NCBI RefSeq assembly: GCF_002844275.1
Contig: NZ_NXGX01000007.1
Span: 161,083 to 225,082 of the forward strand
Direction: 5' to 3'
Origin: Thalassospira lohafexi
GTDB lineage: Bacteria > Pseudomonadota > Alphaproteobacteria > Rhodospirillales > Thalassospiraceae
DNA: 64,000 bases
In this document: in pieces, positions 8,721 to 18,153 of the stretch
Numbering within the stretch: the first letter of the stretch is position 1
Layout: every line of letters begins with the position of its first letter
Program-made: the position numbers and the translations under genes
The notes under the pieces: generated by a model
What the model saw: only the letters and a program-made list of their open reading frames with translations
What the model was told of the DNA's origin: nothing
Databases searched by the model: none

Positions 8721-9989
8721 TTAGTTGACAGCCGTCGGATTGTCGAGGCTGTCGGAGCCTTCGAATTCGATACCATCAATGCCAACTGCCGCAATGATCT
8801 GTTCGATTGATTTGGTCTGATCGACCAATGCATCAACAAAGGTCTGAACAACAGCATTGCCATCATCATTGCCCATTGCGATCAGCTGATCAAACGCTTC
8901 ACCGCCTTCTGCACGGGTGACCATGGCTTTACCCGCCAGAACCGAGCTTGCGAGTTTGCCGCGCAGTTCGGTATCAAGTGCCGCGTCATTGGCTGCGACC
9001 AGATCGGAAAGCGATGCACCTTCGACAACGGATCCGTCAACGCGGGTGTAACGGCCAAGGTAAACGTTCTGGATGCCCAGCGCGTCGTAATAGTGGCTGT
9101 TATGGGTGTTGTCCGAAAAGCAATCATGCTCTTCTTCCGGGTCGTGGAGCAACAGACCAAGTTTGGTGCGCTCGCCGCCCAGTTCGCCATAAGACAGCGA
9201 CCCCATGCCGGTGACCATTGCGGTCAGGCCCGGAACGCCGTCGCCTTCAAGAACGGTTGCGCGTGCTTCGCCACCATCGGCCCACTGTGCGGTCATCCAT
9301 TCAAGATCCGACACCATCAGGTCGGTTGCGGCTTTAAGGTACGCGCCACGACGATCGCAATTGCCATTGGTGCAGTCGTCACCCTTGGCATAATCGGTCC
9401 ATTCACGGTCGCCATTTCCGGCGTCGGTACCATGAAGGTCCTGACCCCAAAGCAGGAATTCAATCGCGTGATAGCCGGTTGCAACGTTGCTTTCGACGTC
9501 GTCAATCTCATGCAGGCTTTCGATCAGGCCGGTATCAATGATCGATGCGTCAATCGTCTCGCCGGAAATCGACAGGCTCGGATTGGCGATGACATTGGCG
9601 GCATAGGCCGGGTTTTCTTCGCTTTCTTCGCCGTAAAGGTCGGTTTCGACATAGTCGATCAGACCTTCGTCAAGCGGCCACGCGTTTACTTTACCTTCCC
9701 AGTCATCAACGATGGCATTGCCAAAACGATACACTTCGGTCTGCTGGTAAGGGGCGCGTGCTGCCAACCAGGCCGATTTTGCTGCATCAAAACTGGTTGC
9801 GGACGGATCGGCAATCAATGTGTTAACGGCGGTTTGCAGTTTCTTTGCGGTGATGACCGAGTCTTCATAGCCGGCATGTGCAATGTCGGCATAAGTGGTC
9901 AAAACGTCTTTTGCGGCCGGTGCGGCATAAGCCTGCGCACCAAGGGTCGAAACCAGTACGGCCGTCCCCAGAATTTTAGCGATTTTCAT
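8721..9989 (-). CDS. Imelysin (IrpA-like) iron-regulated periplasmic protein
   Basis: The first gene of the iron cluster, 422 aa from ATG 9989. An in-frame ATG at 10001 is also possible. I prefer 9989 because it gives a standard signal peptide (MKIAKILG..., cleavage after AYA). The diagnostic imelysin motif GYHAIEFLLWGQD is intact around residue 175 and includes the HxxE iron-site residues. A small Cys pair, CTNGNC, follows. The family is found in Fur-regulated loci. The Fur-like box at 10134-10151 and a minus-strand promoter lie upstream. Confidence 0.9.
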   Translation of the reverse strand: MKIAKILGTAVLVSTLGAQAYAAPAAKDVLTTYADIAHAGYEDSVITAKKLQTAVNTLIADPSATSFDAAKSAWLAARAPYQQTEVYRFGNAIVDDWEGKVNAWPLDEGLIDYVETDLYGEESEENPAYAANVIANPSLSISGETIDASIIDTGLIESLHEIDDVESNVATGYHAIEFLLWGQDLHGTDAGNGDREWTDYAKGDDCTNGNCDRRGAYLKAATDLMVSDLEWMTAQWADGGEARATVLEGDGVPGLTAMVTGMGSLSYGELGGERTKLGLLLHDPEEEHDCFSDNTHNSHYYDALGIQNVYLGRYTRVDGSVVEGASLSDLVAANDAALDTELRGKLASSVLAGKAMVTRAEGGEAFDQLIAMGNDDGNAVVQTFVDALVDQTKSIEQIIAAVGIDGIEFEGSDSLDNPTAVN

Positions 9990-10116
9990 CGGAGTTCCCA
10001 TCTATCCCTGAAAGGTGAGCCAAGGGCAAAGCCCCGGGGACCGCAAAGACACATATGACGTGCACAATAAAAAAATTACACGGCCAAAGATGTGCTTCGA
10101 TCCCTATGCTTCCATC

Positions 10117-10151
10117 CAATTGATACTGCTTGTGATAATGATTTTCAATTG
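10117..10151. promoter_or_regulatory. Fur-like box in divergent iron promoter
   Basis: GATAATGATTTTCAATTG (10134-10151) matches the first half of the Fur consensus exactly and part of the second. It is embedded in a larger inverted repeat, CAATTGA...TTTCAATTG (10117-10151). Minus-strand promoter elements TTGAAA-N17-TATCAA overlap it, which fits iron repression of the imelysin operon. The same site lies about 140 bases upstream of the divergent cytochrome b gene. Confidence 0.65.
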
Positions 10152-10291
10152 AAGAATGACTTTAGGTCGAATTTTTTAATGTTTTTGAAGGCAAATCCTC
10201 GATTTGAACTGTTCATCAAGGTGGAACGCGGCATTATGATTACAGTGTCCACGCGCGATGCATTCAATGCCGGTATATGAAAGAGGGTCGT

Positions 10292-11020
10292 ATGGCTGAG
10301 CCGATAACCGATGACAAGTCTGGCGAAACGCCAGCTGAGAAAAAGGTCAAGCTTTGGGACTTTCCGGTACGGTTGTTCCATTGGGCGCTTGTCGCCGCCA
10401 TCATAACGTCATGGTGGACCAATCAGCAGGTGATGATCGATCTTCATGCGATTGCCGGATACACCATTCTTGCGTTGGTGCTGTTTCGCATCATCTGGGG
10501 ATTTGTCGGCAGCTCGAACGCACGGTTTTCATCTTTCTTGACCGGACCAAAACGGGTTCTGGGTTATGCATCGAAGGTGCCCAAGGGCTCTGTCGCGGAA
10601 TTAACCTATGCCGGACACAATCCGGCCGGGGGCTGGATGGTGGTGGTTTTGTTGGTGCTGGTCGGTATTCAGGCGGTCAGCGGGCTTTTTGCCAGCGAGG
10701 ATACCTTCCTGTTCTTTGACGGGCCGCTTGTGGCCTATGCCAGTTCCGATGTTGCACGCATCATGAACTGGATCCATCACACCAATATCAATCTGATTTA
10801 CGTCGCCGTTGGCCTGCATGTTTTTGCCGCCCTGTTCTATCTTGTCGTCAAACGCGAAAATCTGATTGGTGCCATGGTGACCGGCGTGCGGAAAGTTCCA
10901 GCAGAACTGGCAACGTCTTTCCAGACCATCCGGTTTAAATCACCAGTTCTGGGAATCGCGATTCTTGCTATTTGTGGTGTTATTGTCTGGGGAATTGTAA
11001 CCCTTGCCCGAAGTGGGTAA
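10292..11020 (+). CDS. Cytochrome b561-family membrane protein
   Basis: A 242-aa di-haem cytochrome b with about four membrane helices. LWDFPVRLFHW near the N-terminus, LHAIAGYTIL and HTNINLIYVAVGLHVFAAL supply the histidines that usually ligate haem. ATG 10292 is chosen over 10277 because GAGGG lies just before it. It is divergent from the imelysin operon and shares the region holding the Fur-like box. It may pass electrons between the quinone pool and the periplasmic di-haem protein for ferric/ferrous cycling. That link is inference from position. Confidence 0.85.
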   Translation: MAEPITDDKSGETPAEKKVKLWDFPVRLFHWALVAAIITSWWTNQQVMIDLHAIAGYTILALVLFRIIWGFVGSSNARFSSFLTGPKRVLGYASKVPKGSVAELTYAGHNPAGGWMVVVLLVLVGIQAVSGLFASEDTFLFFDGPLVAYASSDVARIMNWIHHTNINLIYVAVGLHVFAALFYLVVKRENLIGAMVTGVRKVPAELATSFQTIRFKSPVLGIAILAICGVIVWGIVTLARSG

Positions 11021-11067
11021 AATATTTTATCATATCATCATACTAATCTGAAAAATGTGTTGCAATG

Positions 11068-11088
11068 CGGTAAGTTACTGACTTACCG
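11068..11088. terminator. Hairpin between cytochrome b and arabinofuranosidase genes
   Basis: CGGTAAGT (11068-11075) and ACTTACCG (11081-11088) form a perfect 8-bp stem with a 5-base loop, 48 bases after the cytochrome b stop. There is no U-tract. It may instead be an operator for the arabinose operon. Confidence 0.4.
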
Positions 11089-11173
11089 AACGGATATTTC
11101 AAACCAAAGAAAACCAAAAAACGGATATATACCGGATTTTTTGTGCCCATAATTGTGATATAAAACAAAATAC

Positions 11174-11202
11174 TTGATGTGAAAAAATCACTTTCCTAGT
11201 CT
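11174..11202 (+). promoter_or_regulatory. Possible promoter of the arabinose operon
   Basis: TTGATG (11174-11179) and TAGTCT (11197-11202) are spaced by 17 bases, about 40 bases before the first gene. An imperfect palindrome around CGG-ATATATA-CCG (11122-11134) lies upstream and could bind the operon's ArsR-type regulator. Confidence 0.35.
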
Positions 11203-11241
11203 GACCTCACCAAAGAACAAAACACAGGTGAGGAAACAGCC

Positions 11242-12762
11242 ATGCGGGCACGCGCTACAATCCATAAGGACTTCACAATCGCAACGGTCGATAAGCGGGT
11301 ATATGGCTCGTTTCTCGAACATATGGGGCGTGCTGTATACACGGGCGTTTACGAACCCGGTCATGAAACGGCGGATAAAAACGGCTTTCGTCAGGACACG
11401 CTGGAACTGGTGCGCGGTCTGGATGTGCCGATTGTACGTTATCCCGGCGGGAATTTTGTTTCGGCCTATAACTGGGAAGATGGCATTGGTCCGCGTGACG
11501 AACGTCCTACGCGTCTTGATCTGGCATGGCGAACCCGTGAAACCAACCAGATGGGCGTGAATGAATTCGCCGATTGGGCCAAGCTCGCCAATACCGAGAT
11601 GATGCTGGCGATGAACCTTGGGTCACGTGGGCTGGAAGATGCGCGCAACTTCCTTGAATATTGTAACCATCCGGGCGGAACCTATTGGTCGGATTTGCGC
11701 AAGTCGCACGGCTATGCCGATCCACATGATGTACGCATCTGGTGTCTGGGCAATGAAATGGATGGCCCTTGGCAGGTTGGTCACAAGACCGCGCGCGATT
11801 ACGGCCATTTGGCGAACGAAGTTTCCAAGGCGTTTAAGTATTTTGACCAATCGCTTGAAACCATCGTTTGCGGGTCCTCAAACGACAAGATGCAAACCTA
11901 TCCAGAATGGGAAGCAACGGTCCTTGAAGAAAGCTATGACAGTGTCGATTACATTTCGTTGCACAAGTATTTTGGCAATGAGGAACAGGACACGTTGAAC
12001 TATTTCGGCCGCGCGATGGAGCTGGATCGTTACATCGTGACCATCGGTGGCGTGATTGACTATATCAAGGCCAAGAAGCGGTCGAAAAAGGACGTCAAAA
12101 TCTGCTTTGATGAATGGAATGTCTGGTATCACAACCGCAAGGAAGATGATCAGCGCATCAAAGAATGGGACTGGCCGGTCGCCCCGGCACTGCTGGAAGA
12201 AGTCTACAATTTTGAAGATGCTCTTTTGGTTGCCAGCCTTCTCAACGTCTTTATCCGTCGCGCCGATCGCGTCAAGATTGCCTGCATGGCCCAACTTGTG
12301 AATGTGATTGCCCCGATCCTGACCCGCGAAGGCGGACCGGCATGGGCACAGACGATCTACTATCCACTGCAATTTGCGTCAAAATACGGTCGCGGAACGG
12401 CACTTAATGTCAGTGTTGATGGACCGACCTATGACTGTGATGTGTCTCAGGATGTGCCATATCTTGATACCTCGGCTGTGCTGGCAGAGGACGGAAAATC
12501 GCTTAATATCTTCCTGATCAACCGCCATTTGGACGATGACCTAACGCTTGATATGGCCCTTGAAGGGTTTGGTGCAGCGTCCGTGATCGAACACTCCGAG
12601 CTGTCGGGCTTTAAGCTTGACGACCGCAATACGATTGATGCGCCCGCAACCGTGACGCCCAAGAAAGGCAGTGGAGTTGCACTTCAAGATGGCAAGTTGG
12701 TTGGAGCGCTCAAACCACTGTCCTATCACCTGATCCGCATTTCCGTTGATGCATCGGCCTGA
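11242..12762 (+). CDS. abfA: Alpha-L-arabinofuranosidase, GH51
   Basis: A 506-aa intracellular enzyme (no signal peptide) that removes terminal L-arabinofuranosyl residues from arabinan or arabino-oligosaccharides. The GH51 hallmarks are present: RYPGGNFVS near residue 72, the acid/base Glu in GNEMDG (E172) and the nucleophile Glu in FDEWNVWYH (E291). Length is normal for the family. The start follows GAGGAAACAGCC. It is the first gene of an operon with an ABC sugar importer and a regulator, so short arabino-oligosaccharides are probably imported and hydrolysed in the cytoplasm. Confidence 0.93.
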   Translation: MRARATIHKDFTIATVDKRVYGSFLEHMGRAVYTGVYEPGHETADKNGFRQDTLELVRGLDVPIVRYPGGNFVSAYNWEDGIGPRDERPTRLDLAWRTRETNQMGVNEFADWAKLANTEMMLAMNLGSRGLEDARNFLEYCNHPGGTYWSDLRKSHGYADPHDVRIWCLGNEMDGPWQVGHKTARDYGHLANEVSKAFKYFDQSLETIVCGSSNDKMQTYPEWEATVLEESYDSVDYISLHKYFGNEEQDTLNYFGRAMELDRYIVTIGGVIDYIKAKKRSKKDVKICFDEWNVWYHNRKEDDQRIKEWDWPVAPALLEEVYNFEDALLVASLLNVFIRRADRVKIACMAQLVNVIAPILTREGGPAWAQTIYYPLQFASKYGRGTALNVSVDGPTYDCDVSQDVPYLDTSAVLAEDGKSLNIFLINRHLDDDLTLDMALEGFGAASVIEHSELSGFKLDDRNTIDAPATVTPKKGSGVALQDGKLVGALKPLSYHLIRISVDASA

Positions 12763-12837
12763 TGTGCTGTGACCGGCCCGCTTTATGCGGGCTGGTCCAG
12801 ACTGCATTGGGAACAGTTTTCCGGGAGGACAGTGGAA

Positions 12838-13935
12838 ATGTCGGGTGTTTCGCTCAGTAATATAAAAAAGGCCTATGGCCCGATCGATGTCATTCATGAC
12901 GTCAATATCAAGGTCGAGCAGGGTGAGTTCGTTGTCTTTGTCGGGCCGTCGGGATGTGGCAAATCCACATTGTTGCGAATGATTGCCGGGCTGGAGGAAA
13001 CCACAGGGGGCACAATCGACATCGAAGGCGTCGATGTCACCCATCTCGAAGCGGCCAAGCGTGGCGTTTCAATGGTGTTTCAGTCTTATGCGCTTTATCC
13101 GCATCTGAGCGTCTTTGACAACATGGCGTTTAGCATGCAGATCGCGCGCCGCCCCAAAGACGAAATAAAGCAAAAGGTCGATGAGGCTGCACGCATCCTT
13201 CAGCTTGAAGACCATCTTGACCGGAAACCATCGCAGCTTTCGGGCGGGCAGCGTCAGCGTGTTGCAATTGGTCGGGCGATTGTGCGGCAACCAAAAGTCT
13301 TCCTGTTTGATGAACCGCTTTCCAATCTGGATGCCGAACTGCGTGTTCAGATGCGTATGGAAATCGCACGTCTGCACAATCAAATCGGGGCGACGATGAT
13401 CTATGTGACCCATGATCAGGTCGAAGCCATGACATTGGCCGATAAGATCGTGGTGCTTAAATCCGGTTCAGTGCAACAGATCGGCTCGCCACTCGATCTT
13501 TATGACAATCCCGATAATCAGTTCGTCGCGGGCTTCATCGGTTCGCCGAAAATGAACTTCCTAAAGGGGATCGTCAATGAACCCCGCGTAGATGGCAAGA
13601 TCACCATCACGCTTGATGATGCCCCAAACACGACATTCGATATCACAAGTGGATCGGCAACACTCAACGCAGGTGATGCGGTCACAGTTGGCATTCGCCC
13701 CGAAAACATCGGACTTGAACATGATGAGACGGTCGGACCGACCGTATTGCTCAAACCCGAATTTACTGAAGAACTGGGTGGGGTCAGTTACATCCATACC
13801 CAGACCAAGGACGGTGTTCGCGTCACCATCGAACGTCGTTCGGAACGCAACCGCATTGATCAGGAAGACCTGCAGGTCACGTTACCTGTGCGTGATCTTT
13901 TCCTGTTCGATGCCGATGGGGCACGCCTGCGTTAG
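12838..13935 (+). CDS. Sugar ABC transporter ATP-binding protein (UgpC/MsmK type)
   Basis: A 365-aa ATPase of the CUT1 (carbohydrate) class. Walker A is GPSGCGKST (36-44), the signature is LSGGQRQRVAIGRA, Walker B is VFLFDEPLSNLD, and the H-loop is VTHDQVEAM. A C-terminal MalK/UgpC-like regulatory domain (TOBE) follows, with VGIRPENIGLE. I placed the start at ATG 12838 because GGGAGGAC precedes it. The frame is open 69 bases further upstream. Unusually for CUT1 operons it precedes the binding-protein gene. It energises the permeases at 15416-17121. Confidence 0.93.
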   Translation: MSGVSLSNIKKAYGPIDVIHDVNIKVEQGEFVVFVGPSGCGKSTLLRMIAGLEETTGGTIDIEGVDVTHLEAAKRGVSMVFQSYALYPHLSVFDNMAFSMQIARRPKDEIKQKVDEAARILQLEDHLDRKPSQLSGGQRQRVAIGRAIVRQPKVFLFDEPLSNLDAELRVQMRMEIARLHNQIGATMIYVTHDQVEAMTLADKIVVLKSGSVQQIGSPLDLYDNPDNQFVAGFIGSPKMNFLKGIVNEPRVDGKITITLDDAPNTTFDITSGSATLNAGDAVTVGIRPENIGLEHDETVGPTVLLKPEFTEELGGVSYIHTQTKDGVRVTIERRSERNRIDQEDLQVTLPVRDLFLFDADGARLR

Positions 13936-14039
13936 GCCACCCCGAAAGAGTCTGCCCGGTCCGGAAACATAAAAAAATACAACCGTGATACGGGCTCAAA
14001 CCAACCGGCCCAAATGCCGGTTATCAAGGAGGAAACGTC

Positions 14040-15311
14040 GTGAAAACAGCTATCAAGGCAGCACTTTCCGCTGCGGTATTGTTCGGCAGTGCTTTTAGCG
14101 CCTCTGCCAAAACCGATATTACGTGGTGGGACTTTCTTGCAGGCGGGGACGGGGTCCGTATGAAGGCCCTGATCAAGGAATTCAACGAAACCCACCCCGA
14201 TATTCAGATCAATGCAACGACACTGGAATGGGGCACACCGTTCTATACCAAAGTTCAAACCGCAACAGCAGTCGGTCAACAGCCCGATATCATGACTTAT
14301 CACCTGTCGCGCTTCCCGCTTGCGGTGCCACAAGGTGTCTTGCGCCCGATCACCGACGCTGAGCTGTCCGAGGCCGGTTTGTCCGCAGATGATTATTTCG
14401 AATCAAGTTTCGATGCGGCAAAAGTCGATGACAAGCTTTATGGCATCCCGTTCGATATTCATTCCATCGTCCTTTATTACAACAAGGATGCGCTGGCAAA
14501 GGCTGGGTTGCTGGGTGATGATGGCAAGCCCAAAGGACTTGAAGGGCTTGAAAACTTCAACGCCGCCCTTGCAAAGCTCAAAGAATCCGGTTCGGAAATT
14601 CCGCTGTCGCTGCATACCGATGAAGGCGGTTCAATGTGGCGCGTCTTCTACACGCTGCTGTCCCAGCAAGGCGGCAAGTTCATGGACGGCGATGAAATCC
14701 TGCCTGGTGACGAAGGCCTCAAGGCGCTCAAAGCCATGACCAACTGGGTTTCGTCGGGATATTCACCGGAACTGATTTCATACGAAGCATCGATTGCGCT
14801 GTTCACCTCCGGGCGGGCTGCCATGCACATCAATGGTGTATGGGAAGTTCCGACAATGAAGGATCTCGCCGCAAGCGGTGATCTCGGCTTTGAATGGGGT
14901 GCCGTACAAATCCCGGTATTGATGGGCAAACCGGCAACCTGGGCTGACTCACACGCCTTTGCCATTCCCAACAGCGAAGAAAACCCGGTTTCCCCGGAAA
15001 AGGTCAAAGCCGTGCTTGAGATCATTGCATGGCTGAATGACCATAGTCTGGCATGGGCCGAAGCTGGTCACATTCCGGCATACAAACCCGTCGCACAAAG
15101 CACGGAGTTTAAGGAAATGGAGCCGAATGCGACCTATTCCTCGTTGGCTGATACGGCGGTCTTTGATCCGCAATCACCCATCGCAGGTGTTGCAGGGCCG
15201 ATCTATGAGGCGACCCAGAACTTCATTGTACCAGCATTGAACGGGCAGCTTGACCCAGAAGAGGCACTTGAAATGGTTCGCGATGAATTGAAAAACGCGA
15301 ATATGAACTGA
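14040..15311 (+). CDS. Sugar ABC transporter periplasmic binding protein
   Basis: A 423-aa family 1 extracellular solute-binding protein. It starts at GTG 14040 after a strong AAGGAGGAAAC site. A signal peptide (MKTAIKAALS..., cleavage after SASA) is followed by the typical mature start TDITWWDFLAGGDG. Trp residues in the cleft (EWGTPFY, MWRVFYTLLSQQGG, WADSHAFAI) suit stacking on a sugar. The operon context suggests an arabino-oligosaccharide or arabinose ligand. A hairpin plus T-tract follows the gene and could keep its expression above that of the permeases. Confidence 0.9.
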   Translation: MKTAIKAALSAAVLFGSAFSASAKTDITWWDFLAGGDGVRMKALIKEFNETHPDIQINATTLEWGTPFYTKVQTATAVGQQPDIMTYHLSRFPLAVPQGVLRPITDAELSEAGLSADDYFESSFDAAKVDDKLYGIPFDIHSIVLYYNKDALAKAGLLGDDGKPKGLEGLENFNAALAKLKESGSEIPLSLHTDEGGSMWRVFYTLLSQQGGKFMDGDEILPGDEGLKALKAMTNWVSSGYSPELISYEASIALFTSGRAAMHINGVWEVPTMKDLAASGDLGFEWGAVQIPVLMGKPATWADSHAFAIPNSEENPVSPEKVKAVLEIIAWLNDHSLAWAEAGHIPAYKPVAQSTEFKEMEPNATYSSLADTAVFDPQSPIAGVAGPIYEATQNFIVPALNGQLDPEEALEMVRDELKNANMN

Positions 15312-15325
15312 TCACGCGTGAGGAT

Positions 15326-15365
15326 CGATGGTCGGCATGCCTCCCTACTGCCGGCCATCGTTTTT
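15326..15365 (+). terminator. Intra-operon attenuator after the binding-protein gene
   Basis: CGATGGTCGGCA (15326-15337) pairs with TGCCGGCCATCG (15349-15360) with one imperfect pair, followed directly by TTTTT. It lies between the binding-protein and permease genes, so partial termination is likely. Confidence 0.65.
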
Positions 15366-15415
15366 CAACGATGAGTTTCTGTAATGCTAGAAGTTTCGAG
15401 ATGGGGTGGCTACCG

Positions 15416-16297
15416 ATGCGGCCAAAGTCCAAGAATAACAAGACACTGACGGCAATCCTGCTGATCGCACCGTTTATTGTGTGCTATCTCGTGGTGTTTG
15501 CTTATCCGGTCTATAAAATGTTCGCGATGAGTTTCACCGATGCTCCTTTGATCGGAGAAGGCGATTGGGTGGGACTTGAAAACTATGTCCGGATGTTCCA
15601 GCACAAGTTGTTCTATACGTCGGTGTATAACACGCTTTATTTCGTTGGGTTGACGGTCGTGCCCAACACCCTGATCGGTCTTGGCATTGCGATGATGATT
15701 GTGCGGCTGAACGGCATGGTTCAGGCCGGTATCCTTATCTTGTTTTTCATGCCCTATATCCTTCCGGTGACTGTGGTGACCCAAATTTGGCAGTGGGTTC
15801 TTGATCAACAATTTGGCGTGGCACAGCCGCTTATTGAAGCTGTGACGGGAAAACGCATCAGTGTGTTTCGTGATCCGCTTTGGGCCATGCCAATGGTTGC
15901 GCTGATTACGATATGGTGGACCAACGGCTTTAATGTGCTTTTGTTCATATCCGCCCTTCGTAATATCCCGACAGATTATTATGAGGCGGCATCCCTTGAT
16001 GGTGCCACCCGCATGCAGCAATTTCGACGGATTACCTGGCCGTTGCTGTGGCCGGTGACGGCACTTGTTTTAACCTTGCAGCTGATCATGCAACTTAAGA
16101 TCTTTGATCAGATTTATCTGATGACGCAAGGCGGGCCGTTCAATTCAACTTATGTGCTGCTGCAGCTTGTCTACCGCGAGGCCTTCGGCCGTAATCAGGG
16201 GGGCTATGCGTCCGCAGTGGCGGTGGCGCTTTTTGTTCTGATCGTTGCTGTATCGATATTGCAGTATCAACTGCTTAAGGCGCGGGGGAAATCGTGA
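15416..16297 (+). CDS. Sugar ABC transporter permease, MalF/UgpA type
   Basis: A 293-aa inner-membrane permease with about six helices. The EAA loop that contacts the ATPase reads YYEAASLDGATRMQQFRRITWPLL, a classic CUT1 sequence. I chose ATG 15416 with GGGGTGG upstream, because the 15 residues before it in the open frame look non-native. Its TGA overlaps the start of the next permease (TGATG), so the two are coupled and form the heterodimeric channel. Confidence 0.9.
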   Translation: MRPKSKNNKTLTAILLIAPFIVCYLVVFAYPVYKMFAMSFTDAPLIGEGDWVGLENYVRMFQHKLFYTSVYNTLYFVGLTVVPNTLIGLGIAMMIVRLNGMVQAGILILFFMPYILPVTVVTQIWQWVLDQQFGVAQPLIEAVTGKRISVFRDPLWAMPMVALITIWWTNGFNVLLFISALRNIPTDYYEAASLDGATRMQQFRRITWPLLWPVTALVLTLQLIMQLKIFDQIYLMTQGGPFNSTYVLLQLVYREAFGRNQGGYASAVAVALFVLIVAVSILQYQLLKARGKS

Positions 16298-17121
16298 TGG
16301 GACAGATCAAAACCGGCAATGTCTTGCTGCTTGTCTTTACTGTGATTGCGGCATGTGCGTGGGCGTTCCCACTTTATTGGGCAATCGTTACATCAATCAA
16401 GCCTGAGTCCGAAGTTGTGGCGGGTACGACGTTTTTGCCAGAAACCCTTGATATTTCGGCATATGTGTTTGCCTTGCTCGAAACAAATATCGTCCGCTGG
16501 TATATCAATTCGATCGGGACGTCTGTTCTGATTACCCTGATTGTCATCGTAATCAGCATGATGTGTGGCTATGCCTTGTCACAACTTGTGTTTCCCGGAC
16601 GCCGGGCTTTGTTCCTGATTGTGCTGGCAAGTTTCATGGTGCCATCGCAAGCGCTTGTCGTGTCACAGTTCATCCTGATGCACAAGTTCGGCATGGTCGA
16701 TAGTTGGGCCGGGATTATCCTGCCCCAAGTGATCATTCCCGTGGTGGTGATTGTCTATAAGCAGTTCTTTGACTCTGTGCCGCGTGAATTGCGCGAGGCA
16801 GCCAAGCTTGACGGTTGCAGCGAATTTCAGATCCTGTTCAAGCTTTATCTACCCTTGAACTGGGGGATTACCGCGGCTCTGTCGATCATCACCTTTATTA
16901 TGTCCTGGAACAATTTCCTGTGGCCGTTTTTGGTCATCACGTCCGAGGAAATGATGACAATTACGGTTGGTATCACACAGGTCGGTGATGCCTTTGGCGT
17001 GAAATATGCGCGTGACATGGCAATCGCCGTCATGGCGGCGATGCCGGTTGCCATTGCCTATCTTGTTTTTCAGCGCCGCGTGACACAGGCAATCATGTTG
17101 TCATCTGGTATCAAGGGCTAG
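16297..17121 (+). CDS. Sugar ABC transporter permease, MalG/UgpE type
   Basis: A 274-aa second permease with about six helices and the EAA motif RELREAAKLDGCSEFQILFK. ATG 16297 overlaps the stop of the partner permease and follows GGGGGAA. A GTG one codon earlier is possible. The C-terminal FQRRVTQAIMLSSGIKG is a typical MalG-type end. It completes the importer with the genes at 12838, 14040 and 15416. Confidence 0.9.
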   Translation: MGQIKTGNVLLLVFTVIAACAWAFPLYWAIVTSIKPESEVVAGTTFLPETLDISAYVFALLETNIVRWYINSIGTSVLITLIVIVISMMCGYALSQLVFPGRRALFLIVLASFMVPSQALVVSQFILMHKFGMVDSWAGIILPQVIIPVVVIVYKQFFDSVPRELREAAKLDGCSEFQILFKLYLPLNWGITAALSIITFIMSWNNFLWPFLVITSEEMMTITVGITQVGDAFGVKYARDMAIAVMAAMPVAIAYLVFQRRVTQAIMLSSGIKG

Positions 17122-17183
17122 GTTTATGTCAAGATGCTCTAAGGGCAGGGATTAGGGAAACCTTCAGGGAACAATAAAAAGTC

Positions 17184-18107
17184 ATGCAGACAAAATTACT
17201 GACGGTCGATCCGGTCAAGGATGCAAATATCGTTCAGGGGCTGGCGTCCAAGACACGGATCGATATCCTGTATCTGCTGCGCAAAAACGGCCCGCAGAAC
17301 GTTAATGAAATCGCCGAGAAGATGGGCTTGCCGCAATCTACTGTGGCAACCAATATCAAGACGCTTGAAAAGGCGGGCTTGGTTGAAACCCAGACGATGA
17401 AGGCCAAAAAGGGCAATCAAAAAATTTGCTCGGCGGCCTATGGGGAAATCTATATTCGGTTTGATGATGACAAGAACACCTCGGATAATGACCGGGTTGT
17501 TGTCAGCATGCCGATTGGTCTGTTTACCGAATTTGATGTCGGTGCACCTTGCGGGATGTGTTCGGTCGAACGGGTTGTGGGTGTTCTTGATGTGCCCAAT
17601 GTTTTCCTTGATCCCCAACGCATGCAGGCAGCCCTTCTTTGGTTTACCCGCGGCCATGTTGAATACAAGTTTCCCAACAATGCGATGGTGACCGGACGGC
17701 AACCCAAACGATTGGAAATTACCGCCGAGCTGAGTTCTGAAACACCTGAAACCAACAGCGAATGGCCATCGGACATTTCCGTCTGGATTAACGGATTCAA
17801 TGTTGGCACATGGACATCACCGGGTGATTTTGGGGATCGACGCGGCCTGTATTCACCTGGCTGGTGGAAACTTGAAGGCTCCCAGTACGGGCAGCTCAAA
17901 ACGTGGGTCATTGATGAAAACGGCACCTGGGTCGATGGGAAAAAGATTTCCGCACAGACCATCAATACACTTGAAATTATGGACCATCACTCGGTCCGCT
18001 TCAGGATTGGCGTCGATGAAAATGCTGAGAACCCCGGTGGGGTCAATATCTTTGGGCGCGGTTTTGGCGACCATGATCAGGACATCACCATGACCTTGCA
18101 TTTTTAA
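17184..18107 (+). CDS. ArsR-type transcriptional regulator of the arabinose operon
   Basis: A 307-aa protein with an N-terminal ArsR-like winged helix (about residues 16-80). Its recognition helix is in MGLPQSTVATNIKTLEKAGLV. A long beta-rich C-terminal domain follows that I do not recognise, containing Trp-rich WINGFNVGTWTSPGDFGDRRG and HHSVRFRIGVDE. ArsR-fold proteins with large effector domains occur next to sugar-uptake operons, and the C-terminal part probably binds the sugar. It is the last gene of the arabinofuranosidase operon. Whether it activates or represses cannot be told. Confidence 0.8.
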   Translation: MQTKLLTVDPVKDANIVQGLASKTRIDILYLLRKNGPQNVNEIAEKMGLPQSTVATNIKTLEKAGLVETQTMKAKKGNQKICSAAYGEIYIRFDDDKNTSDNDRVVVSMPIGLFTEFDVGAPCGMCSVERVVGVLDVPNVFLDPQRMQAALLWFTRGHVEYKFPNNAMVTGRQPKRLEITAELSSETPETNSEWPSDISVWINGFNVGTWTSPGDFGDRRGLYSPGWWKLEGSQYGQLKTWVIDENGTWVDGKKISAQTINTLEIMDHHSVRFRIGVDENAENPGGVNIFGRGFGDHDQDITMTLHF

Positions 18108-18153
18108 TTATCCAAGGCATCTGGCTGGTCCGAAGGTCACCATCGAAAAAATT

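Noticed and set aside
9093..10058. A plus-strand open frame opposite the first imelysin gene
   Set aside because: Antisense to a well-supported imelysin gene; no start signal and no domain.
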